This document shows positions 6,789 to 15,743 of a stretch of DNA of 57,611 nt, piece by piece; the stretch's first letter is position 1; each line of letters starts with the position of its first letter. A program made the position numbers and the translations under genes. The notes under the pieces were generated by a model. That model was not told where the DNA came from, ran no database searches, and saw only the letters and a program-made list of their open reading frames with translations. Source of the stretch: WJMB01 sp964581465 (GTDB lineage Bacteria > RBG-13-66-14); NCBI GenBank assembly GCA_964581465.1, contig CAZOOP010000021.1, forward strand, positions 1 through 57,611, given 5' to 3'.

Positions 6789-7568
6789 GTGGAAAAGAAG
6801 AACCTCTACAGAAAAATGAAGCAATCGTTGAGCAAGTTAAATCCATTAGAAAAAATAATATGGATAATATTTTTTCTATCAATTATAAGTATTTTTATTT
6901 TCTTTATATCTGCTCTTTTAAGTAACTCACTTGGCAGACTTTTTAATTGGAATAATAACTTTTTACCCTGGATTCTTTCAAGCTTAGGTGTAATGGCAAC
7001 ATCCTTAACTGGTTTACTAATTCACAGACAATTTAATCTTGAATCAAAGCGCTTTGAACAAACAGAGACAAGCGGCTTATCGGTTGAAATTGAACCGTAC
7101 TCTGAAACGCTTAAGAAAGGTGGATACTTAATAAATAGTGGAATAGAAATTCGATTTGCAATACATAATCCTTCAATAAGAAAAAATATCTTATGTGAAG
7201 TATTTATAGTACTTAAAAATGATAACACAAAACACACATTAATGCAAAGAGGCGACTACACTAATTTTGACTATAATAGTATCATTAGATTTCCAAGCAT
7301 GTACGGTTTTCGTGGACATTTTAAAATACCTGGACAATTTAAAAATTTAACAGAAGAAAATATTCTTTCTCAAGACTTCTATCTAATAGCACATTATGGA
7401 TTAAGGAATAAAAATAATGTATATTTACCGAAAACAGAAGAAATAAAGATGATTGGATTTAGTCCTAAAATATTAAATGGTGATATAAATTATTTTTATT
7501 CTGTACCAAAACTTCACATTGCTCCGAAATATCTAAACCATTTAGCTGTGCCGACAAATGGATTATAG
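6789..7568 (+). CDS. Unrecognised AT-rich membrane protein, probably horizontally acquired
   Basis: I do not recognise this protein. From GTG 6789 it is 259 residues. The N-terminus is basic and amphipathic. Two hydrophobic segments follow, about IIWIIFFLSIISIFIFFISA and NFLPWILSSLGVMATSLTGLLI. The remainder, about 180 residues, is a predicted soluble domain with beta-rich, Asn/Lys/Ile-rich sequence and no catalytic motif I can name. GTG 6789 is preferred over ATG 6774 because GGAGG at 6776-6780 sits 8 bp before the GTG and overlaps the ATG. Codon and base usage (mostly A/T-ending codons) differ strongly from every neighbour, and inverted repeats bracket the gene. Small two-helix membrane proteins of this kind are common in genomic islands, but no defence or toxin function can be assigned. 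Confidence 0.8.
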   Translation: MEKKNLYRKMKQSLSKLNPLEKIIWIIFFLSIISIFIFFISALLSNSLGRLFNWNNNFLPWILSSLGVMATSLTGLLIHRQFNLESKRFEQTETSGLSVEIEPYSETLKKGGYLINSGIEIRFAIHNPSIRKNILCEVFIVLKNDNTKHTLMQRGDYTNFDYNSIIRFPSMYGFRGHFKIPGQFKNLTEENILSQDFYLIAHYGLRNKNNVYLPKTEEIKMIGFSPKILNGDINYFYSVPKLHIAPKYLNHLAVPTNGL

Positions 7569-7599
7569 GCCCGGCGGCCCGCAGAGGGGCCGCCCTACA

Positions 7600-8170
7600 G
7601 GGTGCAATTCAACACAACGGTCAATATTCGGACATCAATCTCAATTCCGTAGGGCCGGGACTCTGACCCGGCCGTTTCTGGATCACCCCTGAGCTGATTG
7701 ACAAAGCGGCGGGGATTGGAGCCCCCGTTCTACGGGCGTCGAGCTCTGGAACAACCTGCGGCGGGGGACAGAGCCCCCGCCCTACGGGGTGCAATTCAAT
7801 ACAACGGTCAATATTCGGACATCAATCTCAATTCCGTAGGGCCGGGTCTCTGACCCGGCCGTTTCTGGATCACCCCTGAGCTGATTGACAAAGCGGCGGG
7901 GATTTGAAACCCCCGCCCTACGTGCGTCGAGCTCTGGGACAACCTGCGGCGGGGGACGGAGCCCCCGCCCTACGGGGTGCAATTCAATACAACGGTCAAC
8001 ATTCGGACATCAATCTCAATTCCCAATTCCGTAGGGCCGGGTCTCTGACCCGGCCGTTTCTGGATAACCCCTGAGCTGATTGACAAAACGGCGGGGGACG
8101 GAGCCCCCGCCCTACGTGCGTCGAGTTCTGGAACAACCTACTTACCTGTGGGGAATACCCCGCCCTACGG
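7600..8170. repeat. Three tandem repeats of about 187 bp with internal palindromes
   Basis: Units start at about 7600, 7787 and 7975, each beginning GGGTGCAATTCAA. Each unit holds two GC-rich palindromes: one around GGCCGGGTCTCTGACCCGGC and one pairing GGCGGGGG with CCCCCGCC next to CCCTAC. The units are near-identical; the third is slightly diverged and truncated near 8170. No convincing gene lies inside. The palindrome plus CCCTAC motif resembles REP-type intergenic repeats, and the same sequence type forms the left boundary of the AT-rich segment at 6657. Confidence 0.9.
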
Positions 8171-8180
8171 GACCATTAAC

Positions 8181-8205
8181 AAAACGGCCCCGGCGGGGCC
8201 GCTCG
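8181..8205 (-). terminator. Terminator of the V-type ATPase subunit D gene
   Basis: On the minus strand the stem CGGCCCC/GGGGCCG is followed by TTTTGTT. It lies about 30 bp after the stop codon at 8234. Confidence 0.75.
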
Positions 8206-8233
8206 AATTAGTTGGAGAATCCAGCTTCCGTCC

Positions 8234-8863
8234 CTAGTACCCCCGCTGTTCCTCGAGTATCTCCTTGACCTTCATCAGCCGGCTGAGCGTCCCGCGCTCG
8301 CGCTCGCCCAACTTGAGGCTGATGTAGCGGATGGTCTCGGTCAGGTCGGGGATCAGCTTGTGTTCGAGGGCGTTGACGCGCTGGCGGGTGCGCTCGAGCT
8401 CCCGGGCCAGCATGCCGATGGATTTTTCCAGTTCGGCCAGCTCCAGCAGGCGCGGCAGGACGGAGCGGAAGCCCTCGACGGCGAGGTCGAGCTCGGGCGG
8501 GGTGGAGGCCAGGCCGTAGGCCAAAGCGTTGCCCTGGAGCTCGACGGAGAGTCGGGGGACTTTGAGGTTCATCACCTGCTTGGTCTCGACCTGGACGGAG
8601 CCGCTGACCTTGGGCAGGGCCAGGGAGGTGGCGGTGACGAGTTCGCTCATCAGGCCGCGGGCGACGACGAAGCCGGCCAGGGCCTCCTGAAGCTCGTCCT
8701 CGACCTCTTTGCGCAGCCCCTTGCCGCGCTCGATGAGGGCGAAGAAGCGCCGCATCAGCTCGTCCTGCTTGTCCTTGAGCAGCTTGTGCCCGCGTTTGGC
8801 GACGCCGAGGCGCTTCTTCAGGCGCATCAGCTCCATGCGGGTGGCGTTGACGTCGAGGATCAT
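8234..8863 (-). CDS. atpD: V/A-type ATP synthase subunit D (central stalk)
   Basis: Subunit D is the central rotor shaft of V/A-type ATPases, linking the A3B3 head to the membrane ring. The 209-residue protein matches the family over its full length: N-terminal coiled coil beginning MILDVNATRMELMRLKKRL with KRGHKLLKDKQDEL, a middle segment, and the highly conserved C-terminal ELERTRQRVNALEHKLIPDL followed by TIRYISLKLGERERG. The ATG at 8863 has GAGGCGAG upstream, although conserved homology starts right there. Unusually, no other ATPase subunit is adjacent: the neighbour upstream is transcribed in the opposite direction and a terminator follows. In most genomes this gene ends an operon with A and B. 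The symbol follows V-type nomenclature and is not the F-type beta subunit. Confidence 0.93.
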   Translation of the reverse strand: MILDVNATRMELMRLKKRLGVAKRGHKLLKDKQDELMRRFFALIERGKGLRKEVEDELQEALAGFVVARGLMSELVTATSLALPKVSGSVQVETKQVMNLKVPRLSVELQGNALAYGLASTPPELDLAVEGFRSVLPRLLELAELEKSIGMLARELERTRQRVNALEHKLIPDLTETIRYISLKLGERERGTLSRLMKVKEILEEQRGY

Positions 8864-9252
8864 CTCGCCTCGTTGGGGTTGAGAAAGGAGGTGGCTTACC
8901 GTCGCTGGTGATTATAGCCGCCGGGGCTTGCGCGGTCAACCGACCCCGCCCGGTAGGTTCACCCGGCCGAACAGGGCTGAGATGATAAAGAAAGGCGAAG
9001 ACACCCTTGACGTTTTTGGTAGTCTATCATACCTTTGAGGTTTGCGATCGCTCCGCCGACGCGGATGCTTCCGGTTGTGTCAAGTTTTGACGGTTGCCGC
9101 CCCAATGGCGGCTCGAGCCGGTCCGTCTCCCCTCCTCCCCCCAGGAACCAAGGTCGGACCGGCTCACTATATCCTGTCGCCGAATGCTTGAGGCAGCGGC
9201 GGCAATCGGTTATCATGGGGCGAGATCGCTCACGACCACCCCGGAGGCCGCC

Positions 9253-12200
9253 TTGAAAACGAAAAGCCACGTCGCGCTGCTCACGCTGCTGTTGTCGGCG
9301 GGTCTGGTCGGCGCCGACGTCGTCGACAACCTGGACCCCCTGGAGGTGCTCATCGGCGGCTCCGGCGTCGACCAGGCGGCCGCGGGCGCCCACCTGGTGC
9401 TCGACGGCCTCCCCGACGATCCGGCGGCCCTGGAGACCCTGGTCTGGACGGAGCTGTTGAGAGGTAGGGACCGCGCCGCCCTGGATCGGGTCCTGGCGCT
9501 GCTGGCGGCCGACGCCTCGGGGATGCGCGGCGAGGCCTTCATCCGCGACCTGCTGCGCTACAGCGACTACAGCGACGCCTTCTCGACGGTCGAGGCCCTG
9601 CTCGACAAGCTGGCCGACGGCGACGGGCTGACGCCGGGGGCTCGGCGCGCCCTGGAGCGCTGGCGCCTCTTCTTCGCCCGTCGTCGCGGAGACGGCGACG
9701 AGATCGACCGCGCCGAGGCCCGCTGCGGTCTGCTGACAGACTGGCAAGTCGTCGGTCCCTTCGTGCGCTCCGGTCCGCTGGACCTGGACCACGAATTCGC
9801 TCCGGAGCGCCGCCCGCGCGAGAGCTACGAGCTCCCCGGTCTGGACGAAGCCGCCTGGATGTCCCCGCCCCGGGGACTCAGCCGGGGCTTCCTGCCCATC
9901 GAAGAGGTCACCTCCATCCCCCGGGGCTGCGCCTACGCGGTCTGTTACCTCTATCTACCCGCGACGGGGGAATACAACCTCAATCTGGTCAGCGACGACG
10001 CGCTCAAGGTCTGGCTCGACGGCGAGCTGATCGGCCTCCGCGACGACGTGCGCGGCAATCCCGCCGTCGAGCTCGACTTCCCCTTCCGCGCCGACGCCGG
10101 CTGGCACCGCCTGCTGATCAAGTGCAACCGCAACAACTACGTCACCTCGAGCCAGGTCGAGGTCACTTGGGGCTTCAAGGCCGAGCTGACCGACTCGGCG
10201 GGCTTCGCCGTCGACGGGCTGCGCTGCGTGGGCGACTGGGACCTCGATGAACGCACTGTGGGCGGTGTGAAGGCCCTGGATACCGGCGCGGTTGTCGATG
10301 ACGACGGTCTCGCCGACCGGCTCCACCGGGCCATCGTCGAGGCCCACCGCGAGGACTACGACACAGCGGTGCAACGCCTGAGCGGCCTGGTCGAGGAGCG
10401 CCCGGGAAGCCTGCCCGCCCGTCTGATGCTGGCCCGGGTGCTGGAGTCCGACGGCAGCGAGGAGCGTCTGGGCCGGGCGCGGACCCACTACCAACGCCTC
10501 GTCGCCGCCGATCCACTCATCGTCCACGCCCAGCTCTCCCTGGCCGAGATCGAGTCCGCGGAGGGCAAGTTCTGGAGCGCCCTCAAGCGGCTGCAGAGTC
10601 TGCAGGCCGCCGTGGAGCCCAACCCGGACATCGAGCTGGCCCTGGCTTACCGTTACAACGAGAAGTCGCTGACCCCGCGCGAGGGCGCCGCCTTCGCCCG
10701 GGCCGTCGAGCTGGCTCCGGACTATCTGGAGGCCCTGCTGCAATCGGCCCGCTTCCAGAACCGCGCCGACGACCACCCGGCCGCCATCGAGACCCTGGAG
10801 CGCCTGCTGTCCGCCGCCCCGGACCATCGCACCGCCCGCGCCGACCTGGCGGACCTGCTGCAGCAGGGCGGCTACTACCGGGAGGCCGCCGAGCACTACC
10901 GCCGGCTGATCGAGCTGGACCCCTACGACACCGAGGCGATGCTCGAGCTGGCCCGCTGCTACTACAAGGGCGGCTTCGGCGACCGCGACGAGGTCTACCG
11001 CGAGATGATCGCGGCCTCGCCCTACGACTACCGGGGCTACGTCAACCTGGCCCTGGCCTTGGAAGAGGAAGACGGCGAACCCCGCGAAGACCTACTCGCC
11101 GCCGCCCTGGAGCACTACCCGGCCAAGGACTGGCTGCGCCGCTACCTGGCCTGGCGCTCCGACGCCCTCAGCGACGAGTTCATGCCCGACGTCGAAGAGC
11201 TGCTGGCCCGCGAGGTCCTTCCCGAGGACCACCCCAAGTGCGACGCGGCGATGCTGCTCGACTACCTGCGCCTGGACATCAACGCAGACTACACCTACTC
11301 CACGGCGGTGCGTCAGGTGGTCAAGATCCTGGCGCCCTCCGGCGTCGAGCGCTGGGGCGAGATCGTAATCCCGGACTCGGACAACCTGGAGCTGATCCAC
11401 GCCCGAACCTACACCCCGGACGGCCAGGTCCTGGAGGCCACCAGCCTCAACTCCACCGGCGACGGCACGGCGATCAGCATGGAGGGCGCCCGCCCCGGCG
11501 CGATCATCGACGTCTACTACCGCCAGCACAGCGAGTACCGCGTTATCACCGAGATTTTCGAGAACTGGTCCAGCCGCTTCTACTTCCGCGAGTACGGCGA
11601 TCCCATGCTGGTCAGCCGCTTCGTGGTCACCGCACCCGAAGAGATGGAACTGGACTACGACCGGCTGCACTACCGGGGCGACTTCCACCGCGAGGAGCTC
11701 CCCGACGGCCTGACCACGGACGGCGAAACAGACTACCATCTGGAGCCCCGAGACGTCTTTATCCACGAGGTACAGAACGCCAGACCGATCCAACCCGAGG
11801 GGCTGATGCCCGAGAAAGGCAGCTTCGCCCCCTTCGTCGTCTTCTCCACCATCGACGAGCCCGAGGTCTACTTCGACTGGTACTACGGCCGCGCCCTCAA
11901 CGCCCTGCAACCCGATGAGCCGCTGCGCCGACTGGCCGAACGTCTAACCGAGAACATCGACGACCCCCTCGACCGCGCCCGGGCCATTTACTCCTACATC
12001 GTCCGCGAAATCAAGAGCTACGGCGCCGGGGCCTTCTATCCCTCCTCGGCCCGCGCCACCTACTATCAGCGCGCCGGGCGCAGCATCGACAAGCTGGTGC
12101 TGTTCATCGCCCTCTGCCGCGAGGCGGGCCTCGAGGTCGAGCTCTGCCTGACCCGCTCGCGCTGGGACGGTCCGCGGATGCCCGACGCCTTCACCCCGGC

Positions 12201-13014
12201 CGAGTTCACCGATCCCATCGGACGGCTGGATATCGGCGGAGAGGTCTACTGGGTGGACTTCCAACCCGGTTGGGTGCCCCTGGGCAGTTACAGTGTCCAG
12301 TACGAGGGCCAACCGGTCTGGCGCTGCGCCGCCCGCCGCTTCGACGAGCTGCCCCGCCGACCCCTCAACGAACACGGCAACGAGATCACCGTCGAGCTGC
12401 TCCTGCAACCGGGACTGCCCACCCGGGGGTTCATGGAGCAGACCGCCCGGGGGCTGACCTCGGCGATGCGCGTCAACTACGCCGACAACCGGGACGCCCG
12501 GGACATGATCGACTACGAGCTCAACAACATGTTCCCCGGTGCCGAGCTGATCGAATACGGCGTCGAGGCGACCGACGACGTCAACGCGCCCTTCGTCTAC
12601 CGCGCCGTCTTCGACGCCCCGGGCCAGGCGACGGCCGCGGCCGGGGTGCTCAAGCTGCCCGTGATCCTCTATCCCTACAACTTCTCGAAGACCTTCATCA
12701 CCCGCACCGAGCGCGACTACGACCTGGCCTACTCCGACTTCCTCCACCAGGACGAGACCCTGATCTATCGCCTGCAGCCGGGCTGGAACGTGGCTCCCTC
12801 GAGCCTGTTCCGCGAGGAGATCGAGGGGATCGAGGCCTCTTACGAACTCAGCGCCGAGCTCAGCGCCGACGACGAGGGTCCCCTGCTGATCGTCCACCGC
12901 CGCCTGGACCTGCCGCCCCAGCAGGTGGACACCGACGACTACGACGAGTTCCGCGAGTTCTGCCGCCGCCTGGACGAGCTGGAGCGCCTGCAGCTCACCG
13001 TCGAACTCGACTGA
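9253..13014 (+). CDS. Large exported TPR / DUF3857 / transglutaminase-like protein
   Basis: A 1253-residue exported protein of unknown function. TTG 9253 is chosen because GGAGG at 9243-9247 lies 5 bp upstream and a signal peptide (MKTKSHVALLTLLLSAGLVG) follows immediately. Residues about 210-320 resemble a PA14-like carbohydrate-binding module (WLDGELIG, GWHRLLIKCN). Residues about 365-620 contain TPR repeats. From about 665 a DUF3857 domain begins (YTYSTAVRQVVKILAPSGVE), and from about 890 a transglutaminase-like domain (RARAIYSYIVREIKSYG). At the position of the catalytic Cys the sequence reads GRSIDKLVLFIAL, with Ser near residue 944, so enzyme activity is doubtful. The C-terminus is another beta-rich domain. 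It is followed 17 bp downstream by a glycosyltransferase and a radical SAM gene, probably one operon. Confidence 0.82.
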   Translation: MKTKSHVALLTLLLSAGLVGADVVDNLDPLEVLIGGSGVDQAAAGAHLVLDGLPDDPAALETLVWTELLRGRDRAALDRVLALLAADASGMRGEAFIRDLLRYSDYSDAFSTVEALLDKLADGDGLTPGARRALERWRLFFARRRGDGDEIDRAEARCGLLTDWQVVGPFVRSGPLDLDHEFAPERRPRESYELPGLDEAAWMSPPRGLSRGFLPIEEVTSIPRGCAYAVCYLYLPATGEYNLNLVSDDALKVWLDGELIGLRDDVRGNPAVELDFPFRADAGWHRLLIKCNRNNYVTSSQVEVTWGFKAELTDSAGFAVDGLRCVGDWDLDERTVGGVKALDTGAVVDDDGLADRLHRAIVEAHREDYDTAVQRLSGLVEERPGSLPARLMLARVLESDGSEERLGRARTHYQRLVAADPLIVHAQLSLAEIESAEGKFWSALKRLQSLQAAVEPNPDIELALAYRYNEKSLTPREGAAFARAVELAPDYLEALLQSARFQNRADDHPAAIETLERLLSAAPDHRTARADLADLLQQGGYYREAAEHYRRLIELDPYDTEAMLELARCYYKGGFGDRDEVYREMIAASPYDYRGYVNLALALEEEDGEPREDLLAAALEHYPAKDWLRRYLAWRSDALSDEFMPDVEELLAREVLPEDHPKCDAAMLLDYLRLDINADYTYSTAVRQVVKILAPSGVERWGEIVIPDSDNLELIHARTYTPDGQVLEATSLNSTGDGTAISMEGARPGAIIDVYYRQHSEYRVITEIFENWSSRFYFREYGDPMLVSRFVVTAPEEMELDYDRLHYRGDFHREELPDGLTTDGETDYHLEPRDVFIHEVQNARPIQPEGLMPEKGSFAPFVVFSTIDEPEVYFDWYYGRALNALQPDEPLRRLAERLTENIDDPLDRARAIYSYIVREIKSYGAGAFYPSSARATYYQRAGRSIDKLVLFIALCREAGLEVELCLTRSRWDGPRMPDAFTPAEFTDPIGRLDIGGEVYWVDFQPGWVPLGSYSVQYEGQPVWRCAARRFDELPRRPLNEHGNEITVELLLQPGLPTRGFMEQTARGLTSAMRVNYADNRDARDMIDYELNNMFPGAELIEYGVEATDDVNAPFVYRAVFDAPGQATAAAGVLKLPVILYPYNFSKTFITRTERDYDLAYSDFLHQDETLIYRLQPGWNVAPSSLFREEIEGIEASYELSAELSADDEGPLLIVHRRLDLPPQQVDTDDYDEFREFCRRLDELERLQLTVELD

Positions 13015-13031
13015 CCTCGACAGGACCAGCG

Positions 13032-14156
13032 ATGGACATCATCTCCGTCATCATCCCCGTTTATAACCGCGAGGACCTGATCGGCACCGTGCTGGAGGCC
13101 GTGCTGGCCGCCGCCGACGAAGCGGCGCCCCTCGAAACCGACGGTGCGGCGCCTCTGCTGCCCCTGGCCGGTTGCGACGCCGCCGCCTTCGAGATCGTCG
13201 TCGTCGACGACTGTTCCAACGACGCCACCTGCGAGGTCATCGGGCGGCACCCGGTGCGCCTGCTCTGCACCCCGGGCAACTCCGGCCCCTCCCTGGCCCG
13301 CAACCTGGGTGTCGAGTGCGCCCGGGGGGAGATCCTGGTCTTCGTCGATTCCGACGTCGTGGTGCGTCCCGACACCCTGGCCCGCATCCTGCGCACCCTG
13401 CGACGCCGCCCCCGCATTGGCGGCGTGGCCGGCATCAGCGCCGAGGAGTGCCCCTTCGACAACCACCTGAGCGTATATCAGAACCACTTCCTGCGCTACC
13501 GCTACCTGAGGATGCCCGAGCTCATCGACACCCCCTGGGCCTCGCTGATGGCGGTGCGCCGCGACGCCTTCGAGGCCGTCGGCGGCTTCGACCCGGCGAT
13601 GAAGACCTACGAGGACTACGACCTGGGCTACCGGCTGGGCTCCGTCGACGCCTGGTTCTACCTGGACAGGGAGCTGGACTTCGTCCACTACAAGGAGTTC
13701 CGCTTCCGCCGCCTCTTCGCCGACTACCTGCGCAAGGTGGCCAATATGTTCAGCTACCACCTGCGCATGCGCTTCGGCGGGCGCAAGATCTGGGAGCGCC
13801 GCCGTCCAAAAACCTGGCACGGCAACGAGCCCCACTTCCCCAAGCTGGCCGTGGGCATGCCCTCAACGGCGGTGATGAACTACCTGCTGACCGGTCCGCT
13901 GCTGATCAACCTGATCCCGGCTCTGGCCCTGGGCGGAGTCTATCTCTGGATCAGCCTGGGCCTGCTGTTGTTGCCGCCGCTCCTGCTCAGCGGCTTCTGG
14001 AGCTATCTGCTGCGCCGCGAGGGCTTTTGGTTCACCCTGCGGGGAATCAGCACCCAGCTTGTCCTCTCGATCACCGCCGAGCTGGGCGTGGCCGTCTCGC
14101 TGATGCGCGCGATCTTCGGCAAAACCAGCTCCGACTTCCTGGGGGCCAGCAAATGA
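13032..14156 (+). CDS. GT2-family glycosyltransferase with C-terminal membrane segments
   Basis: Transfers a sugar from an activated donor to a lipid or glycan acceptor at the inner membrane. The 374-residue protein starts ISVIIPVYNREDLI, has EIVVVDDCSNDAT, GNSGPSLARNLGVE and the DxD-type metal site FVDSDVVV, and in the acceptor half GGFDPAMKTYEDYDLGYRL with the ED pair expected of an inverting catalytic base. An insertion of about 25 residues, rich in Ala, Glu and Leu, lies between the first strand and the nucleotide-binding loop. Two or three hydrophobic segments follow residue 275 (LLINLIPALALGGVYLWISL and onward). ATG 13032 lies 17 bp after the preceding stop. Its TGA overlaps the ATG of the radical SAM gene (ATGA). 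Substrate unknown. Confidence 0.88.
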   Translation: MDIISVIIPVYNREDLIGTVLEAVLAAADEAAPLETDGAAPLLPLAGCDAAAFEIVVVDDCSNDATCEVIGRHPVRLLCTPGNSGPSLARNLGVECARGEILVFVDSDVVVRPDTLARILRTLRRRPRIGGVAGISAEECPFDNHLSVYQNHFLRYRYLRMPELIDTPWASLMAVRRDAFEAVGGFDPAMKTYEDYDLGYRLGSVDAWFYLDRELDFVHYKEFRFRRLFADYLRKVANMFSYHLRMRFGGRKIWERRRPKTWHGNEPHFPKLAVGMPSTAVMNYLLTGPLLINLIPALALGGVYLWISLGLLLLPPLLLSGFWSYLLRREGFWFTLRGISTQLVLSITAELGVAVSLMRAIFGKTSSDFLGASK

Positions 14157-15325
14157 GTTCACCGCTGCGCTTCCTGCCGCGCCTGCTCTTCCCGGCGGGT
14201 TACCCGCCCCTGCAGCTCATCCTCTTCGTCACCGGCCGCTGCAACGCCCGCTGCGGCCACTGTTTTTACGCCGGCCAACTCGAGCGCGGCCACCCGGGAC
14301 CGAGCCTGGAGCAATACGCCGCCCTGGCCCGCTCCAGCGGCCCCCTGCTCTGGCTCTCGCTGACCGGCGGCGAGCCCTTCCTGCGCGAGGACCTGCCCGA
14401 GATCGCCCGGCTCTTCGTCCGCCGCGCCGGGGTACGCCAACTGACCATCCCCACCAACGGCCTGGCGACGGGGCGCATCGTCGAGGACACCCGGCGGATC
14501 CTCGAGCTGCACCGCGGGTTGAACCTCGTCGTCTACCTCTCCATCGACGGCCCCCCCGAGGTCCACGACGAGCTGCGCGGCGTACCGGGATGCTATGAGC
14601 GGGCACGCGAAACCTGGGCCGAGCTCAAGCAGCTCAAGCGGAGCCACCGGCGGCTCAACCTGGCCACCATCACCACTATCTGCCACGCCAACCACCGCCG
14701 CCTGCCCGCAGTGTTCGAGCTGCTGCTGCGCGACTTCGCCCCCGACGACGTCGTGCTCAACATGCTGCGCGGCGTGCCCGCCGACGAGCTGCAGGCCGAC
14801 TTCGAGCTGGCCGGTTTCGCCGCCTTTCAGAAAATGAAAGAGGCGGCCCTGAGCGAGGGCCGCCTGCCGCACTTCTCCTTCAACCCCCTGGACGTGCTGG
14901 CCGCCAAGGAGCGCTACCAGTGGCGCCTGATCCTGGAACTGCTGAAGCGGCGGCGCCAGATCGTACCCTGCCTGGGCGGCGCCCTATCCGGCGTTGTCGC
15001 CGAGGACGGCCACCTCTACCCCTGCGAGACCCTGATGGCCCAGCCCGGCCAGGACCCCCTCCAGCGGGAGCACTTCTGCGAGAACAGCCCCGCCGCCCTG
15101 GGCAACCTTCACGACGTCGGCTGGAACCTGCCCGCGCTGTGGTGGAGCAAGCGGGCCAGGCACATCCGCCGTCGCATCTCCCAGGGTCACTGCTGGTGCA
15201 CCTATGAATGCGCCTGGACCACCAGTCTGCTGTTCAACCCCCGGCTGTGGTGGCCGATGCTCACCGGCCGCCCCCGACCGGTGAACCTCCCCGGGCGCTT
15301 GGGCCGACCGGGGCGGAGACGATAA
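14153..15325 (+). CDS. Radical SAM protein with C-terminal SPASM-like cysteine cluster
   Basis: Radical SAM enzymes cleave SAM at a [4Fe-4S] cluster to start radical chemistry. The cluster-binding CxxxCxxC motif is CNARCGHC (Cys30, Cys34, Cys37), followed by the SAM-binding LTGGEPFLREDLPEI, a TIPTNGL strand and LSIDGPPEVHDELRG. The C-terminal quarter has cysteines in the arrangement PCLGG, YPCETL, GHCWCTYEC, typical of SPASM or twitch domains that carry auxiliary clusters. The length is 390 residues. Its ATG overlaps the glycosyltransferase stop by 4 bp, so the two are translationally coupled. SPASM proteins often modify peptides or act in cofactor or glycan pathways. Pairing with a glycosyltransferase suggests cell-envelope or glycopeptide modification, but no small precursor peptide is visible next to it. 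Confidence 0.9.
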   Translation: MSSPLRFLPRLLFPAGYPPLQLILFVTGRCNARCGHCFYAGQLERGHPGPSLEQYAALARSSGPLLWLSLTGGEPFLREDLPEIARLFVRRAGVRQLTIPTNGLATGRIVEDTRRILELHRGLNLVVYLSIDGPPEVHDELRGVPGCYERARETWAELKQLKRSHRRLNLATITTICHANHRRLPAVFELLLRDFAPDDVVLNMLRGVPADELQADFELAGFAAFQKMKEAALSEGRLPHFSFNPLDVLAAKERYQWRLILELLKRRRQIVPCLGGALSGVVAEDGHLYPCETLMAQPGQDPLQREHFCENSPAALGNLHDVGWNLPALWWSKRARHIRRRISQGHCWCTYECAWTTSLLFNPRLWWPMLTGRPRPVNLPGRLGRPGRRR

Positions 15326-15642
15326 GAACGGCGGGTTTCTGCTGAGGCTGATTGCCCAACTTTCGCTCTGGTCATCCGCCGAGGATGGGCAACGATCCCC
15401 GGAACTTCCAGTAAAGAATCAGTTGTGACGTATCACGTGACAACAGCGATTCGCGTGTCTATATCACGCAGGGCGAAGAGTCTAACATCCTCTCTATTGC
15501 ACGGCATAGCTCTTATCCGAGCATTGATGCTGCTGATGGGAGGGAAGGCCAGGGACATCGTAGTGCTTGGACACTTAACCATCCTGTAGAGTCTTACTGC
15601 CGAACCAGACCCATCCGGCTGAAGATCACCGTCGCAGCGCGA

Positions 15643-15668
15643 GAAAAACGGCCCCAACAGGGCCGTTT
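15643..15668 (-). terminator. Terminator of rpsT
   Basis: On the minus strand AAACGGCCC/GGGGCCGTTT forms a stem followed by TTTCTCG. It lies about 75 bp beyond the rpsT stop. The rest of 15326-15743 holds nothing I recognise. Confidence 0.75.
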
Positions 15669-15743
15669 CCATCAATTTACCGAGTGAGATCCCACACGGT
15701 CACCCTTTAAAAGGGCTTATTCTGAATGGAAAAGGAGGTACGC

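Larger units (their letters stand above)
6657..7605. repeat. AT-rich segment bracketed by inverted repeats (possible mobile cassette)
   Basis: GCACCCTGTAGGGC at 6657-6670 is perfectly inverted as GCCCTACAGGGTGC at 7592-7605. The similarity continues inward in looser form as GC-rich palindromes (GGCGGGGGCTCTGCCCCCCG on the left, a GGCCC...GGGCC-type match on the right). Between the repeats base composition drops sharply to AT-rich sequence, including the whole gene at 6789-7568 and its promoter. This suggests that foreign DNA was brought in or flanked by these repeats. No transposase or integrase is present inside. Confidence 0.55.

Noticed and set aside
7600..8170. Possible CRISPR array
   Set aside because: Units are 187 bp and are repeated throughout, with no unique spacers and no cas genes.
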